A stretch of 39,513 nucleotides of DNA, from positions 1 to 39,513 of the forward strand of contig CALDLA010000098.1 of the NCBI GenBank assembly GCA_937898415.1, in the 5' to 3' direction. Origin of the DNA: an uncultured Prevotellaceae bacterium. Lineage in GTDB: Bacteria > Bacteroidota > Bacteroidia > Bacteroidales > Bacteroidaceae. Positions 23,691 through 32,468 of this stretch are shown here, in pieces; positions within the stretch are counted from its first letter, which is position 1; each line of letters begins with the position of its first letter. Made by a program: the position numbers and the translations under genes. A model generated the notes under the pieces. That model saw nothing but the letters and a program-made list of their open reading frames with translations, was not told the DNA's origin and ran no database searches.

Positions 23691-23722
23691 CAAAGATACG
23701 GTGAGAATTATACTCTACCAAA
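23691..23722 (-). promoter_or_regulatory. Canonical promoter for the envelope operon
   Basis: Minus strand TTTG (23722-23719), 20-nt spacer, TATCTTTG (23698-23691). Drives DUF4846, the small secreted protein and the L,D-transpeptidase. Confidence 0.82.
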
Positions 23723-23955
23723 CAAATAGATGTTCGTTGTATGAACTACTGATTTTATTGTATCAATATAATCTGCCCCAAGATATCCTCTATAGGGGGT
23801 AGCCTCTCTAATACGCACTTTTCTATGGAATGCCACACAAAGATGCTTGTCTGCTTTCTGATGAGCAAGCTCGGCAGACATTTAGTTTTTGTTTCCCTGA
23901 ATTGTTATTTCACAATAGGGAATTTTCAGAATGAGCCTATTTGAAGATTATAGTG
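23723..23955. other. Divergent intergenic region with competing inverted repeats
   Basis: The 321-bp gap between the DUF4846 and HTH genes has no ORF. It holds TGTCTGC (23848-23854) against GCAGACA (23874-23880), loop 19, and an overlapping alternative GCTTG (23845-23849) against CAAGC (23866-23870). A smaller ATTGT/ACAAT hairpin lies near 23902-23917. Function unknown. Confidence 0.5.
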
Positions 23956-23963
23956 TACCTTTG
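23956..23963 (+). promoter_or_regulatory. -7 box TACCTTTG for the orphan HTH gene
   Basis: TACCTTTG, 27 bp before ATG 23991. No -33 match at the right distance. Confidence 0.55.
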
Positions 23964-23990
23964 CCCGCAGATTTCAAAAACTAAACAGAC

Positions 23991-24287
23991 ATGGAAGTAA
24001 TATCAATTGAGCGCAGTACCTACGAGAAACTGCTGACAAGCTTCAATAGCTTCGTTACAATGATGAAGGAGATGGCCAATAGAGGCAAAGACAAAGGGTT
24101 CTTTGCGAGCAAAGCGAACAAGTTCGAGCGGGGTGATTGGCTTGACAACCAAGATGTATGCCAAATACTGAACATCAGCCCAAGAACATTACAGACTTTA
24201 CGGGATAATGGGACGTTGGCCTATTCTCAAATCAACCGCAAGCTGTACTACAAGCCTGAGGATGTGAAGAGTGTTCTTCATTTTTAA
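23991..24287 (+). CDS. Helix-turn-helix (excisionase/MerR-like) protein
   Basis: 98 residues: an N-terminal helical part (TYEKLLTSFNSFVTMMKEM) and a C-terminal HTH_17-type winged helix, WLDNQDVCQILNISPRTLQT then LYYKPEDVKSVL. Proteins of this size and layout are common on Bacteroidales mobilisable and conjugative elements, often beside an integrase or mobilisation gene; none is present here. It could be a remnant of such an element or a small regulator. Own promoter, monocistronic. Confidence 0.8.
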   Translation: MEVISIERSTYEKLLTSFNSFVTMMKEMANRGKDKGFFASKANKFERGDWLDNQDVCQILNISPRTLQTLRDNGTLAYSQINRKLYYKPEDVKSVLHF

Positions 24288-24586
24288 TTTTGGCTGCAAA
24301 ACTACTATTTCTTTTAGCATTCATCGCTATGCAAAATATAGCAGTTTGCTGAATAAGAAACTGGCGGTGAAAGGTGCACCATTCTTCACCATTTTGCGTG
24401 ATAACTTTACTCGGCTCCAAGGACATAAATTGGGTTACGAATAAGAAACCTAACTCCTTCACCAATCCTCCCCAATTTGCTTTTAGTCCAAATTTGAACT
24501 TCCCCGTTCTTCCCCCGTATTGCCTTTATTACAGGCCGAATTGCGTTAATCTTCCAAAAACCGTTGTTCTTTACAACCTTTTTTCG
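24288..24586. other. Intergenic region without a supported gene
   Basis: About 310 bp with no credible ORF. A nested inverted repeat GGTGAA (24366-24371), GGTGCACC (24373-24380), TTCACC (24385-24390) is the only structure seen. The composition is AT-rich. Confidence 0.5.
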
Positions 24587-24594
24587 TAACTTTG
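24563..24594 (+). promoter_or_regulatory. Promoter for the histidine phosphatase
   Basis: GTTG at 24563-24566, 20-nt spacer, TAACTTTG at 24587-24594. The start codon ATG at 24600 falls at the expected transcription start. Confidence 0.68.
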
Positions 24595-24599
24595 CACCA

Positions 24600-25109
24600 A
24601 TGAAGACAAGATTATTTTTGGTCAGGCACGGAGAGACCGTAGATAATGTCAACCAAATCATGCAGGGACAGACGCAGGGCGAGCTCAATGAAGTGGGGGT
24701 TCGGCAGGCCTGTGAACTGCGTGACCGCCTGGCCTCGGAGCCCGTTGACGCCATCGTGGCCAGCGACCTGTGGCGCTCGGTGCGGACGGCGCGCATCCTG
24801 AGCGAGCCGCATGGGCTGGAGGTGGACTCGACACCGCTGCTCAGGGAGCGCGACTGGGGCTCGTTCACGGGACGCTTCATTCCCGACCTGAAGGACGAGG
24901 CTTGGCCTGACGACATTGAGTCGCTGGATGACTTACTGGCGAGGGCCGACCGTTTCCTGCAGTATATCAGGCATGACTATGCGGGGAAACTGGTGGTGGC
25001 CGTGGGGCACGGCATCATCAACAAGGCGATACAGGCCGTTCACTATGGTAAGCAGATGCGTCAGGTAGAGAAGATGGCGAACTGCGAGGTAAGAATACTG
25101 GAACTATAA
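24600..25109 (+). CDS. Histidine phosphatase (phosphoglycerate mutase-like)
   Basis: 169 residues of the histidine phosphatase superfamily: LVRHGETVDN with the phospho-accepting His10, RDWGSFTGR (Glu-region) and VAVGHGI with the second catalytic His137. Substrates in this branch vary (phosphosugars, alpha-ribazole-phosphate, others) and cannot be told here. The ATG is 5 nt downstream of the -7 box, so the transcript is probably leaderless or nearly so. 14 bp upstream of the propeller regulator, so the two may be co-transcribed. Confidence 0.88.
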   Translation: MKTRLFLVRHGETVDNVNQIMQGQTQGELNEVGVRQACELRDRLASEPVDAIVASDLWRSVRTARILSEPHGLEVDSTPLLRERDWGSFTGRFIPDLKDEAWPDDIESLDDLLARADRFLQYIRHDYAGKLVVAVGHGIINKAIQAVHYGKQMRQVEKMANCEVRILEL

Positions 25110-25123
25110 ATTGACATCATGCT

Positions 25124-27916
25124 ATGAGGAAGAGGACATTCATATTATATACGGCTCTGCTGCTGGTCGTTCAGGTCGTGGCCCAGCAGGTGCGCGACTT
25201 CACGTTCTCGCACTTGGGACAGGCCGAGGGACTGAGCAACCAGCGTATATACACCATCTGTCAGACTGAAGACCAGGCGGTCTGGTGGTCGACGAAAGAA
25301 GGTGTCGACCGTTATGACGGCGTCAGTATCCGTCACTACACGATAGGCAACTTGGCCGTGTTTGGCAACTATGCCGGCCGCATTACCAAGCTGGCTGCGG
25401 TTTCAGGCTCTTCGCTGATGGCGTTCGACAATAAGGGCTGTATCTATAACTATGACAGGATTCAGGACCGGTTTGATCTCCAGACGGACCTTTCAACGCT
25501 GTTCAACTCCGACGTGCTGCTGAACAGTGTGCTTGTCACGGACAAGGGCCTGTGGCTGTCGATGCGTGAAGGTGCTTACTTCCTGAAAGGACAGCAACTG
25601 TCGCCAGTACTGAAGGACGTCTTTACGAATGCCATCGTCAAGACCGATGACGGTGTGCTGCTGTGTACCAAGGACGGTGTGCTGTTCTGTGACGAACGTC
25701 AGGAGGGCACGCTCCGGGCTGACGTGAAGTTAGACAAACTGCTACCTTACTACGTGGAAAGCGGTTATTACGACTCCCAATATAATAAGGTGTGGTTAGG
25801 CGGTTTCCTGGACGGCTTGCATATCCTGAATCCCAAGGGGAAAGGCTCGTTTGAGGAACTTGCGGTGACAGCCGATGTCCTCAATAATCCGGTGCGTAGT
25901 ATTTGTCCTTATAATGACAGCGTCATGCTGATAGGCGTTGACGGTCAGGGAGTCTATAAGGTGGACCGTCGCCCGTCGCCGTCAGGAAAGTATCAGGGTG
26001 AACTGTTGTTTGATGCCAATGACGGCCCTCACGGTGTGCTTCATGGAAATGGTATTTATGCCATCATGCGCGACACGTGGGGTAACATTGTCATCGGTTC
26101 TTATTCGGGTGGCATCGACATTGCCCGGCCTGTGGGCAGTACGCCGGCGGTGTTCCAGCACGGCCGGAATAACCATCAGTCGCTGTTGAACGACCGTGTC
26201 AATTGTGTGGCGCAGTTGCCCAGTGGTCTGTTGGCCATGGGTACCGACAATGGTGTGAGTCTGCATAATCCCCTGACGCAGCAGTGGCAGCACGTCTGTC
26301 GGGGTGCCGTGGTGCTCAGCCTGTGTACCACTCCGGCAGGAACGTTGCTGGCTGCCACCTGGGGCAAGGGTGTCTACGAAATCGGCAGCGACGGCAGCGA
26401 GCGCCAGCTCTACACCCTTGGCAGCGGGGCGTTGAAGGACGACCATGTCTATAAACTGTTCTACGACCGTGAAGGCAACCTGTGGATGGGCTGCCTGGAC
26501 GGTGACTTGGTGCAGAAGACACCATCGGGCAACCGTTATTACCCTATTAATAATGTACAGGACATCGTGCAGTTGCCTGACGGCAGCATCGCCATCGGCA
26601 CGGCCAACGGTATCTGGCTGATTGATACGAAGACGGGCAAGGTAAGCGAACTGGACTATGGTTCCACCATCAGCCCCGACAATTTCAATAAGTATATCCA
26701 TACGCTCTTTGTACACAATGACGACGAGCTGTGGATAGGTACCGACGGGGGCGGTGTCTATATCTATGATCTGGCCAAGAAACAGTGCCGCCAGCTGACG
26801 ACCGACAACGGACTGCCCTCAAACGTCGTCTGCAGCATCGGCAAGGACAGCCGTGGGCGACTGTTCATCTCGACGGAGCACGGCTTGTCGTTTGTCAGTG
26901 CTGAGCATCCCGGACAGGCGATTGACGTCAACTATTGCTATGGAGTTAACCGCGAATACTCGGCCCGTGCCGTGGCCGTCATGCGGAACGGGCATCTCCT
27001 CTACGGAACAACGGAGGGCGCGCTGATTGTCAATCCTGACAACATACAAGCCTTGAACTATAGTGCCCGGCTGCGGTTGCGGGGCATCAAGTGTGCCGGC
27101 GACGATGACGAGGACTTCCGGCAGGCCGTCTATCAGATGCTCGACGACGGCTCGTTGCGACTGGGTTATGGTCAGCGTACGTTCGAACTCTACTATGAGT
27201 GCATCAACCTGCGTAACCAGTATGATATCGCCTATCAGTATAAGGTGGGCAAGGGCGACTGGAGTCAGCCCTCTGATCAGCAGTATATCCGCTTTACCAA
27301 CCTGGAGCCCGGCAGTCACCACCTGTTGTTGCGTAGCGTCAGCCGTACCTGTGGAGCCGTCATCGACGAGGTGAGGCTGACGGTGACCGTCGCCCAGCCG
27401 TGGTGGAATTCATGGTGGATGTGGCTGGTCTATGCCGCCCTGATTGTCCTGGCCTTCTATGGTGTCTGGCGCGTCTATCAACTGCACACCAAGTACATGC
27501 GACTGGTCATCAGCAACCTCCATCCCGAGGCGGGCGAGTGTACGGCAGTCGAGACGGCAGAGCGGGTAGGGGAGGAGGAACCTCAGGAGGAATCCAAGAC
27601 CGAGGAGGGCTCGTTCTTCATCGACAAGGTGACGAAGCTGGTGATGGATCATCTGTCGGAGAGCGACTTCAACATCGACCGCCTCTGCCGCGAGATGGCC
27701 ATGAGCCGCACCCTCTTCTACATCAAGCTGAAGTCGTACACCGGCAACTCGCCACAGGACTTTATCCGCGTCATCCGTCTGGAACGGGCGGCCGCCATGC
27801 TGCGCAGCGGGCATTCCGTCAACGAGACCGCCGCGCTGACGGGCTTCGACAATCCCAAGTATTTCAGTACGGTGTTCAAGAAGTATTTCGGGGTTTCGCC
27901 CTCAAAATACCAGTAA
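25124..27916 (+). CDS. Propeller-TM-AraC sensor-regulator without kinase
   Basis: 930 residues: signal peptide (~1-21), a long periplasmic beta-propeller region (~25-680) with Reg_prop-type repeats (YTICQTEDQAVWWSTKEGVDRYDG; LWMGCLDGDL; LWIGTDGGGVYIYD), a Y_Y_Y domain (~690-755), one transmembrane helix (~764-784), and a C-terminal AraC HTH (~832-930; ...SRTLFYIKLKSYTGNSPQDF, FDNPKYFSTVFKKYFGVSPSKY). HisKA, HATPase and receiver domains of hybrid two-component systems are missing. It likely senses oligosaccharide and activates the PUL that starts 114 bp downstream. Confidence 0.92.
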   Translation: MRKRTFILYTALLLVVQVVAQQVRDFTFSHLGQAEGLSNQRIYTICQTEDQAVWWSTKEGVDRYDGVSIRHYTIGNLAVFGNYAGRITKLAAVSGSSLMAFDNKGCIYNYDRIQDRFDLQTDLSTLFNSDVLLNSVLVTDKGLWLSMREGAYFLKGQQLSPVLKDVFTNAIVKTDDGVLLCTKDGVLFCDERQEGTLRADVKLDKLLPYYVESGYYDSQYNKVWLGGFLDGLHILNPKGKGSFEELAVTADVLNNPVRSICPYNDSVMLIGVDGQGVYKVDRRPSPSGKYQGELLFDANDGPHGVLHGNGIYAIMRDTWGNIVIGSYSGGIDIARPVGSTPAVFQHGRNNHQSLLNDRVNCVAQLPSGLLAMGTDNGVSLHNPLTQQWQHVCRGAVVLSLCTTPAGTLLAATWGKGVYEIGSDGSERQLYTLGSGALKDDHVYKLFYDREGNLWMGCLDGDLVQKTPSGNRYYPINNVQDIVQLPDGSIAIGTANGIWLIDTKTGKVSELDYGSTISPDNFNKYIHTLFVHNDDELWIGTDGGGVYIYDLAKKQCRQLTTDNGLPSNVVCSIGKDSRGRLFISTEHGLSFVSAEHPGQAIDVNYCYGVNREYSARAVAVMRNGHLLYGTTEGALIVNPDNIQALNYSARLRLRGIKCAGDDDEDFRQAVYQMLDDGSLRLGYGQRTFELYYECINLRNQYDIAYQYKVGKGDWSQPSDQQYIRFTNLEPGSHHLLLRSVSRTCGAVIDEVRLTVTVAQPWWNSWWMWLVYAALIVLAFYGVWRVYQLHTKYMRLVISNLHPEAGECTAVETAERVGEEEPQEESKTEEGSFFIDKVTKLVMDHLSESDFNIDRLCREMAMSRTLFYIKLKSYTGNSPQDFIRVIRLERAAAMLRSGHSVNETAALTGFDNPKYFSTVFKKYFGVSPSKYQ

Positions 27917-27936
27917 AATGGGGTTCAAAAACTATC

Positions 27937-27982
27937 AAAAAAGGTTTCAATTCTGTTAAATCATGGTTTTGAAACCTTTTTT
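27937..27982 (+). terminator. Strong intrinsic terminator after the propeller regulator
   Basis: A 14-bp perfect inverted repeat, AAAAAAGGTTTCAA at 27937-27950 and TTGAAACCTTTTTT at 27969-27982, loop 18 nt, ending in a T tract. Separates the regulator from the PUL. Confidence 0.88.
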
Positions 27983-28017
27983 GTTTGTCATCAAACCCCT
28001 ATGTGCAGGGGATATCG

Positions 28018-28025
28018 TAATTTTG
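28018..28025 (+). promoter_or_regulatory. -7 box TAATTTTG of the PUL
   Basis: TAATTTTG, 28 bp before ATG 28054. No -33 TTTG at the right distance, as expected for a promoter that needs an activator. Confidence 0.65.
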
Positions 28026-28053
28026 CATCATGAAATCTAAAACTACAAGCAAC

Positions 28054-29241
28054 ATGAAAAAAAGAATTGTTATTTCTGTAACGTCAGCACTGCTCTTTGC
28101 GGGTATGCTGCTGCCGACCGGTTTGATGGCTCAGCCTACGGCCAAGGAGTGGAACGCGAAGGTGGTGGGCTGGAATCTGGGTAACCAGTTCGAGTGCTCG
28201 GCTCCGGGCCAGGATGGCGAGACAATGGCCATCGGTTGTCCCGACGGTGCCATCAAGGCCGAGACCGCCTGGGGTAACCCGACGGTGACGAAGAAGGTTA
28301 TCAAGGCCGTGAAGGAGGCCGGTTTCAACGCCGTGCGTATTCCCATCCGTTGGCAGTGCCACATCACCAACGCCCAGGCCATGAGCATCGACAAAGCCTG
28401 GCTCCAACGTATCAAGGAGGTGGTGGGCTGGTGTCTGGACAACGACCTGAAGGTCATCATCAACACCCACCACGAGAAGTGGTTGGAGGGCCGACCCACC
28501 TATCAGTACAAGGAGGAGAATAACCAGAAACTCGCGCTGCTCTGGTTGAACATAGCCAGCGAGTTTTCGCAGTACGACTACCGTGTGGCGTTTGCGGGAA
28601 CCAATGAGGTACACATACGCGACAACTGGGGAAAGCCCGAGAAGGAGAACCTGGAGGTGCAGAACACCTATAACCAGACGTTTATTGACGTGGTACGTGC
28701 CACGGGCGGCAACAACCAGAAACGTCATCTCATCGTGCAGACCTATGTCTGTAACCCCGACTTCGGTCTCGACGACGGCGGCTTCATTGTGCCCAAGGAC
28801 ATCGAGGGCAACGGCAACGACTACCTGAGTGTGGAGTTCCACTACTATACCCCGTGGGACTATGCCGGACTATGCAAGAACAACTTCTGGGGACAGACCT
28901 ACAAGCAGCATGGCGACATCCCCGAGAGCGACGAGAAGACAATGACCGACTTCTTCGACCGCGTGCTGAAGACGTGGAGTGAGCAGGGCATGGGCATTGT
29001 CATCGGCGAGTGGGGTGTCACCGACCGCCAGAAGGCCGGTCAGACCGACCTCATCCACGAGAACATGACCTATTACTGCCGTACGCTGGTCAGCGAGGCC
29101 GGAAAACGCGGCTTCTCCACCTTCATCTGGGACAACAACGCCTTCGGCAGCGGTTCCGAGCACTTCGGCATCTTCGACCGCGGTGCCGGTATGAAGGTGA
29201 AGGCTCCCTGGATACTGCAGGGCGTCATGGCTGGAAAGTGA
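28054..29241 (+). CDS. Secreted GH5 endo-glucanase-like enzyme
   Basis: Glycoside hydrolase family 5: signal peptide MKKRIVISVTSALLFAGMLL..LMA, then the TIM-barrel with GWNLGNQFEC, FNAVRIPIRWQCH, INTHHEKWL, the acid/base in AGTNEVH (Glu184) and the nucleophile in GEWG (Glu319). GH5 members cut cellulose, mixed-linkage glucan, xyloglucan or mannan; the combination with GH3 suggests a beta-glucan. ATG at 28054 is chosen over 28030, which is at the predicted transcription start and would lengthen the signal peptide. First gene of the PUL. Confidence 0.92.
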   Translation: MKKRIVISVTSALLFAGMLLPTGLMAQPTAKEWNAKVVGWNLGNQFECSAPGQDGETMAIGCPDGAIKAETAWGNPTVTKKVIKAVKEAGFNAVRIPIRWQCHITNAQAMSIDKAWLQRIKEVVGWCLDNDLKVIINTHHEKWLEGRPTYQYKEENNQKLALLWLNIASEFSQYDYRVAFAGTNEVHIRDNWGKPEKENLEVQNTYNQTFIDVVRATGGNNQKRHLIVQTYVCNPDFGLDDGGFIVPKDIEGNGNDYLSVEFHYYTPWDYAGLCKNNFWGQTYKQHGDIPESDEKTMTDFFDRVLKTWSEQGMGIVIGEWGVTDRQKAGQTDLIHENMTYYCRTLVSEAGKRGFSTFIWDNNAFGSGSEHFGIFDRGAGMKVKAPWILQGVMAGK

Positions 29242-29268
29242 ATCATCAATTAACAAACAATAATCATC

Positions 29269-32200
29269 ATGTACATGAAGCAAATCCATCGGAAAATTGC
29301 TTGTATGGCCGCAGTCGGCACGGTGATGCTGACTGCCGGTCTACAATCGTCTCTGGCCGCAGGCGTGGCTGGTGTGACAGAAGTGCAGCAGGCAACGAAG
29401 ATTTCTGGTGTCGTCACTGACGGCACGGAGCCTATCATCGGAGCCAGTGTGCGAGTGAAGGGAACCAACAAGGGTACGGTAACCGACCTTGACGGACGGT
29501 TCAGCCTGGACGTGGCTGCGGGCACAGAACTCATTATCACCTATGTTGGCTATAAAGAGGTGACGGTGAAGGCTGCCGCCAACATGAAGGTTGTGCTCCA
29601 GGAGGAGAACACCGCCCTGAGCGAGGTCGTGGTCACCGCCCTCGGCATCAAGCGTGAACGCAAGGCCCTGGGTTACGGCGTCTCTGAGGTGAAGGGCGAA
29701 GAACTGACGAAGGCCAAGGAGACCAACGTCATCAATTCCCTCTCAGGTAAGGTAGCCGGTCTCGTTGTTCAGAACACGGCCAGCGGTGCCAGCGGTTCTA
29801 CCCGTGTCCTGCTGCGTGGTAACACCGAGATGGCCGGCAACAACCAGCCGCTCTATGTCATCGACGGTGTGCCCCTCGATAACACCAACTTCTCCAGTGC
29901 CGGCGAGGAGGGCGGTTACGACCTCGGTGACGGTATCTCGGCCATCAACCCTGACGATATCGAGAACATGACCGTGCTGAAAGGCCCAGCCGCCTCGGCA
30001 CTCTACGGTAGCCGTGCCTCCCACGGTGTCATCCTCATCACCACCAAGAAGGCAGATAAGGATAAGATCAGCGTGGAGTATAATGGTTCGTTCACCGTCG
30101 ATACGCAGTTGGCCAAGTGGGACGACATCCAGGAGACCTACGGTATGGGCTACGGCGGCAAGCTGCCTACGTCGAGTACCTCGGGTACCAACTCCAGCTG
30201 GGGTCCGAAGGCCGATGCCTTCGTCTTCAAGTACTTCGACGGCGTGGAGCGTGAATTCAAGATGTATCCTAACAATGCCGACGGCTTCTTCCGCACGGGT
30301 TTCACCGCCCAGAACTCAGCCATCCTGTCAGTCAATTCGGGCAAGACGGGTATGCGCTTCTCGCTGACCGACATGCGCAACAAGGACATTCTGCCGCAGA
30401 CCCACATGAGCCGCGACAACTTCAACCTGCGTGTTACCACGTCGGCCGGCCCTGTGGACTTCGACTTCACGGCCAACTACACCCGTGAGGATGTGAAGAA
30501 CCGTCCGGCCCTGGGCTATTCGCAGAGCAATGTCGGTAAGAACCTCATGACCTTGGCCGGTACCTATAGCCAGGCTTGGCTGAAGACTTACGAGGATCCT
30601 GACGGCAAGTACGCAAATTGGAATGGTTACGACCAGTACAACCGCAACCCCTACTGGGATCTCTATAAGAACGAGAACACCTCGGAGAAGGACGTGTTCC
30701 GCTTCACGGGCAAGGCCATCTGGAACATCACCGAGCACCTGAAACTGCAGGGAACCGTCGGTACCGACATTAACAACATGACGTTCCAGGAGTATATTGC
30801 CAAGACGACACCGGGTATCCCCGCCGGTAAGCTGACCGACCAGTACTTCAACAACCGCACGTTGAACGCCGAGTTGCTGGCCCTCTACAACAACACGTTC
30901 GGCGACTTCGACGTCAACGCTACCTTAGGCGGCAACATCTTCAAGGTGAACAACAAGACGACGACCGATAATGGCTTGAACCAGCAGATGGACGACGTCA
31001 TCAACATCATGAACTATCAGGAGCAGAACGTCCGTAACGACTTCTACAAGAAGCAGATCAACTCCATCTACGGTTCGGCTAGCGTGGGCTACCAGCACAC
31101 CTACTATCTGGAGGCTACGCTGCGCGGTGACAAGTCGTCGACACTGCCCCTCGACAATAATATATATGTGTACCCCTCATTCTCGGGTAGCATCGTCTTC
31201 TCAGAATTCATCACCAACAAGCAGCTGATTAACTACGGTAAGTTCCGCGCCTCTTGGGCACAGGTGGGTAGCGACACCGACCCCTACCAGCTGGCCATGA
31301 ACTATGCCACCGGTAAGTACAGCTATCCCGGCTACACCATCGGTATGATCAATAACTACACGCAGCCCAACAAGGACCTGAAGCCCACCCGCACCAACTC
31401 GTTTGAGCTGGGTCTCGAGATGAAGTTCTTCAACGGCCGCTTAGGACTGGACATGACCTACTACAACCAGCTGTCGAAGGACCAGATTATCGGTCTGGCC
31501 TCCTCATCGACCTCGGGTTACAACTACCGTCTGGTCAATGCCGGCGAGATTGAGAACAAGGGTATCGAGATTGCCCTCAACGGCCGGGTGCTGGCTATCA
31601 ATGACTTCGCCTGGGATGCCGGCCTGAACTTCTCGAAGAATGTGAACAAGGTGAAGTCGCTTGTCGAAGGCATGGACTACTTCGAACTGGCCAACGCCTC
31701 GTGGTGTGGTGTCAGCGTAGGTGCTATGGTGGGCGAGGACTACGGTGCCATCCGTGGTAAGGACTTCCTGCGCACCGCCGACGGACAGGTCATCATCAAT
31801 CCTGAGAGTGGTCTGCCTGAGGTTGACCAGGAAATCAAGACCATCGGCAACTCGTCGTGGGACTGGACGGGTGGTTTCTACTCCACCTTTACCTATAAGA
31901 ACTTCCGCCTGTCGGCTGGCTTCGACGTGAAGGTCGGTGCCGACATCTACTCCATGTCGATGCGTGAAGCCTACCGGACGGGTAAGGCCGCCCAGACGGT
32001 GGAAGGCCGCGATGCGTGGTATGAGTCGGAGGAAGCCCGCGAGGCTGCCGGCTTGAGCGAGGATGAGTGGATAGCCGCCGGCAAGAGCAAGGGCTTCATT
32101 GCCCCGGGTGTCATCGACAATGGCGACGGCACCTATCGCCCCAACGATATTGCCGTGAACCCCGAGACCTACTGGAAGGCGCTTGCTGCCAATGTCCAGA

Positions 32201-32454
32201 GTCCCTTCGTCTATGACAACTCCTACGTGAAGTGCCGCGAAATCACCTTCGGCTACACCTTCCCCGAGAAGTGGCTGGGCAAGGTGGTGAAGGCCCTCAG
32301 CGTGTCGTTCGTCGCCCGCAACCCGTTCATTGTCTGGAAGAACATTCCCAACATCGATCCCGACTCGGGCTACAATACCTCAGGCCTGGGCCTGGAGTAC
32401 GGTTCGCTGCCCTCGCGCCGCAGCTACGGTTTAAATGTAAATCTTAAATTCTAA
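29269..32454 (+). CDS. susC: SusC/RagA TonB-linked outer-membrane transporter
   Basis: 1061 residues: signal peptide, a CarboxypepD_reg-like domain (~45-115; ISGVVTDGTEPIIGASVRVK), a plug with the conserved LSGKVAGLVVQ and LYVIDGVPLDN segments, then a 22-strand TonB-dependent barrel ending in NLKF. Imports oligosaccharides as a SusCD pair with the next gene. A second Met two codons in is an equally good start. Confidence 0.95.
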   Translation: MYMKQIHRKIACMAAVGTVMLTAGLQSSLAAGVAGVTEVQQATKISGVVTDGTEPIIGASVRVKGTNKGTVTDLDGRFSLDVAAGTELIITYVGYKEVTVKAAANMKVVLQEENTALSEVVVTALGIKRERKALGYGVSEVKGEELTKAKETNVINSLSGKVAGLVVQNTASGASGSTRVLLRGNTEMAGNNQPLYVIDGVPLDNTNFSSAGEEGGYDLGDGISAINPDDIENMTVLKGPAASALYGSRASHGVILITTKKADKDKISVEYNGSFTVDTQLAKWDDIQETYGMGYGGKLPTSSTSGTNSSWGPKADAFVFKYFDGVEREFKMYPNNADGFFRTGFTAQNSAILSVNSGKTGMRFSLTDMRNKDILPQTHMSRDNFNLRVTTSAGPVDFDFTANYTREDVKNRPALGYSQSNVGKNLMTLAGTYSQAWLKTYEDPDGKYANWNGYDQYNRNPYWDLYKNENTSEKDVFRFTGKAIWNITEHLKLQGTVGTDINNMTFQEYIAKTTPGIPAGKLTDQYFNNRTLNAELLALYNNTFGDFDVNATLGGNIFKVNNKTTTDNGLNQQMDDVINIMNYQEQNVRNDFYKKQINSIYGSASVGYQHTYYLEATLRGDKSSTLPLDNNIYVYPSFSGSIVFSEFITNKQLINYGKFRASWAQVGSDTDPYQLAMNYATGKYSYPGYTIGMINNYTQPNKDLKPTRTNSFELGLEMKFFNGRLGLDMTYYNQLSKDQIIGLASSSTSGYNYRLVNAGEIENKGIEIALNGRVLAINDFAWDAGLNFSKNVNKVKSLVEGMDYFELANASWCGVSVGAMVGEDYGAIRGKDFLRTADGQVIINPESGLPEVDQEIKTIGNSSWDWTGGFYSTFTYKNFRLSAGFDVKVGADIYSMSMREAYRTGKAAQTVEGRDAWYESEEAREAAGLSEDEWIAAGKSKGFIAPGVIDNGDGTYRPNDIAVNPETYWKALAANVQSPFVYDNSYVKCREITFGYTFPEKWLGKVVKALSVSFVARNPFIVWKNIPNIDPDSGYNTSGLGLEYGSLPSRRSYGLNVNLKF

Positions 32455-32460
32455 AGGAGG
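32453..32460 (+). promoter_or_regulatory. Perfect Shine-Dalgarno AAAGGAGG before susD-like gene
   Basis: AAAGGAGG begins within the susC-like stop codon and lies 8 nt before the ATG at 32469. Such a strong anti-16S match is unusual in Bacteroidota and no other gene in this window has it. Confidence 0.8.
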
Positions 32461-32468
32461 AACGAATC

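Noticed and set aside
23991..24600. Mobile element with attachment sites
   Set aside because: Only an excisionase-like HTH gene is present; no integrase, mobilisation gene or flanking direct repeats were seen.
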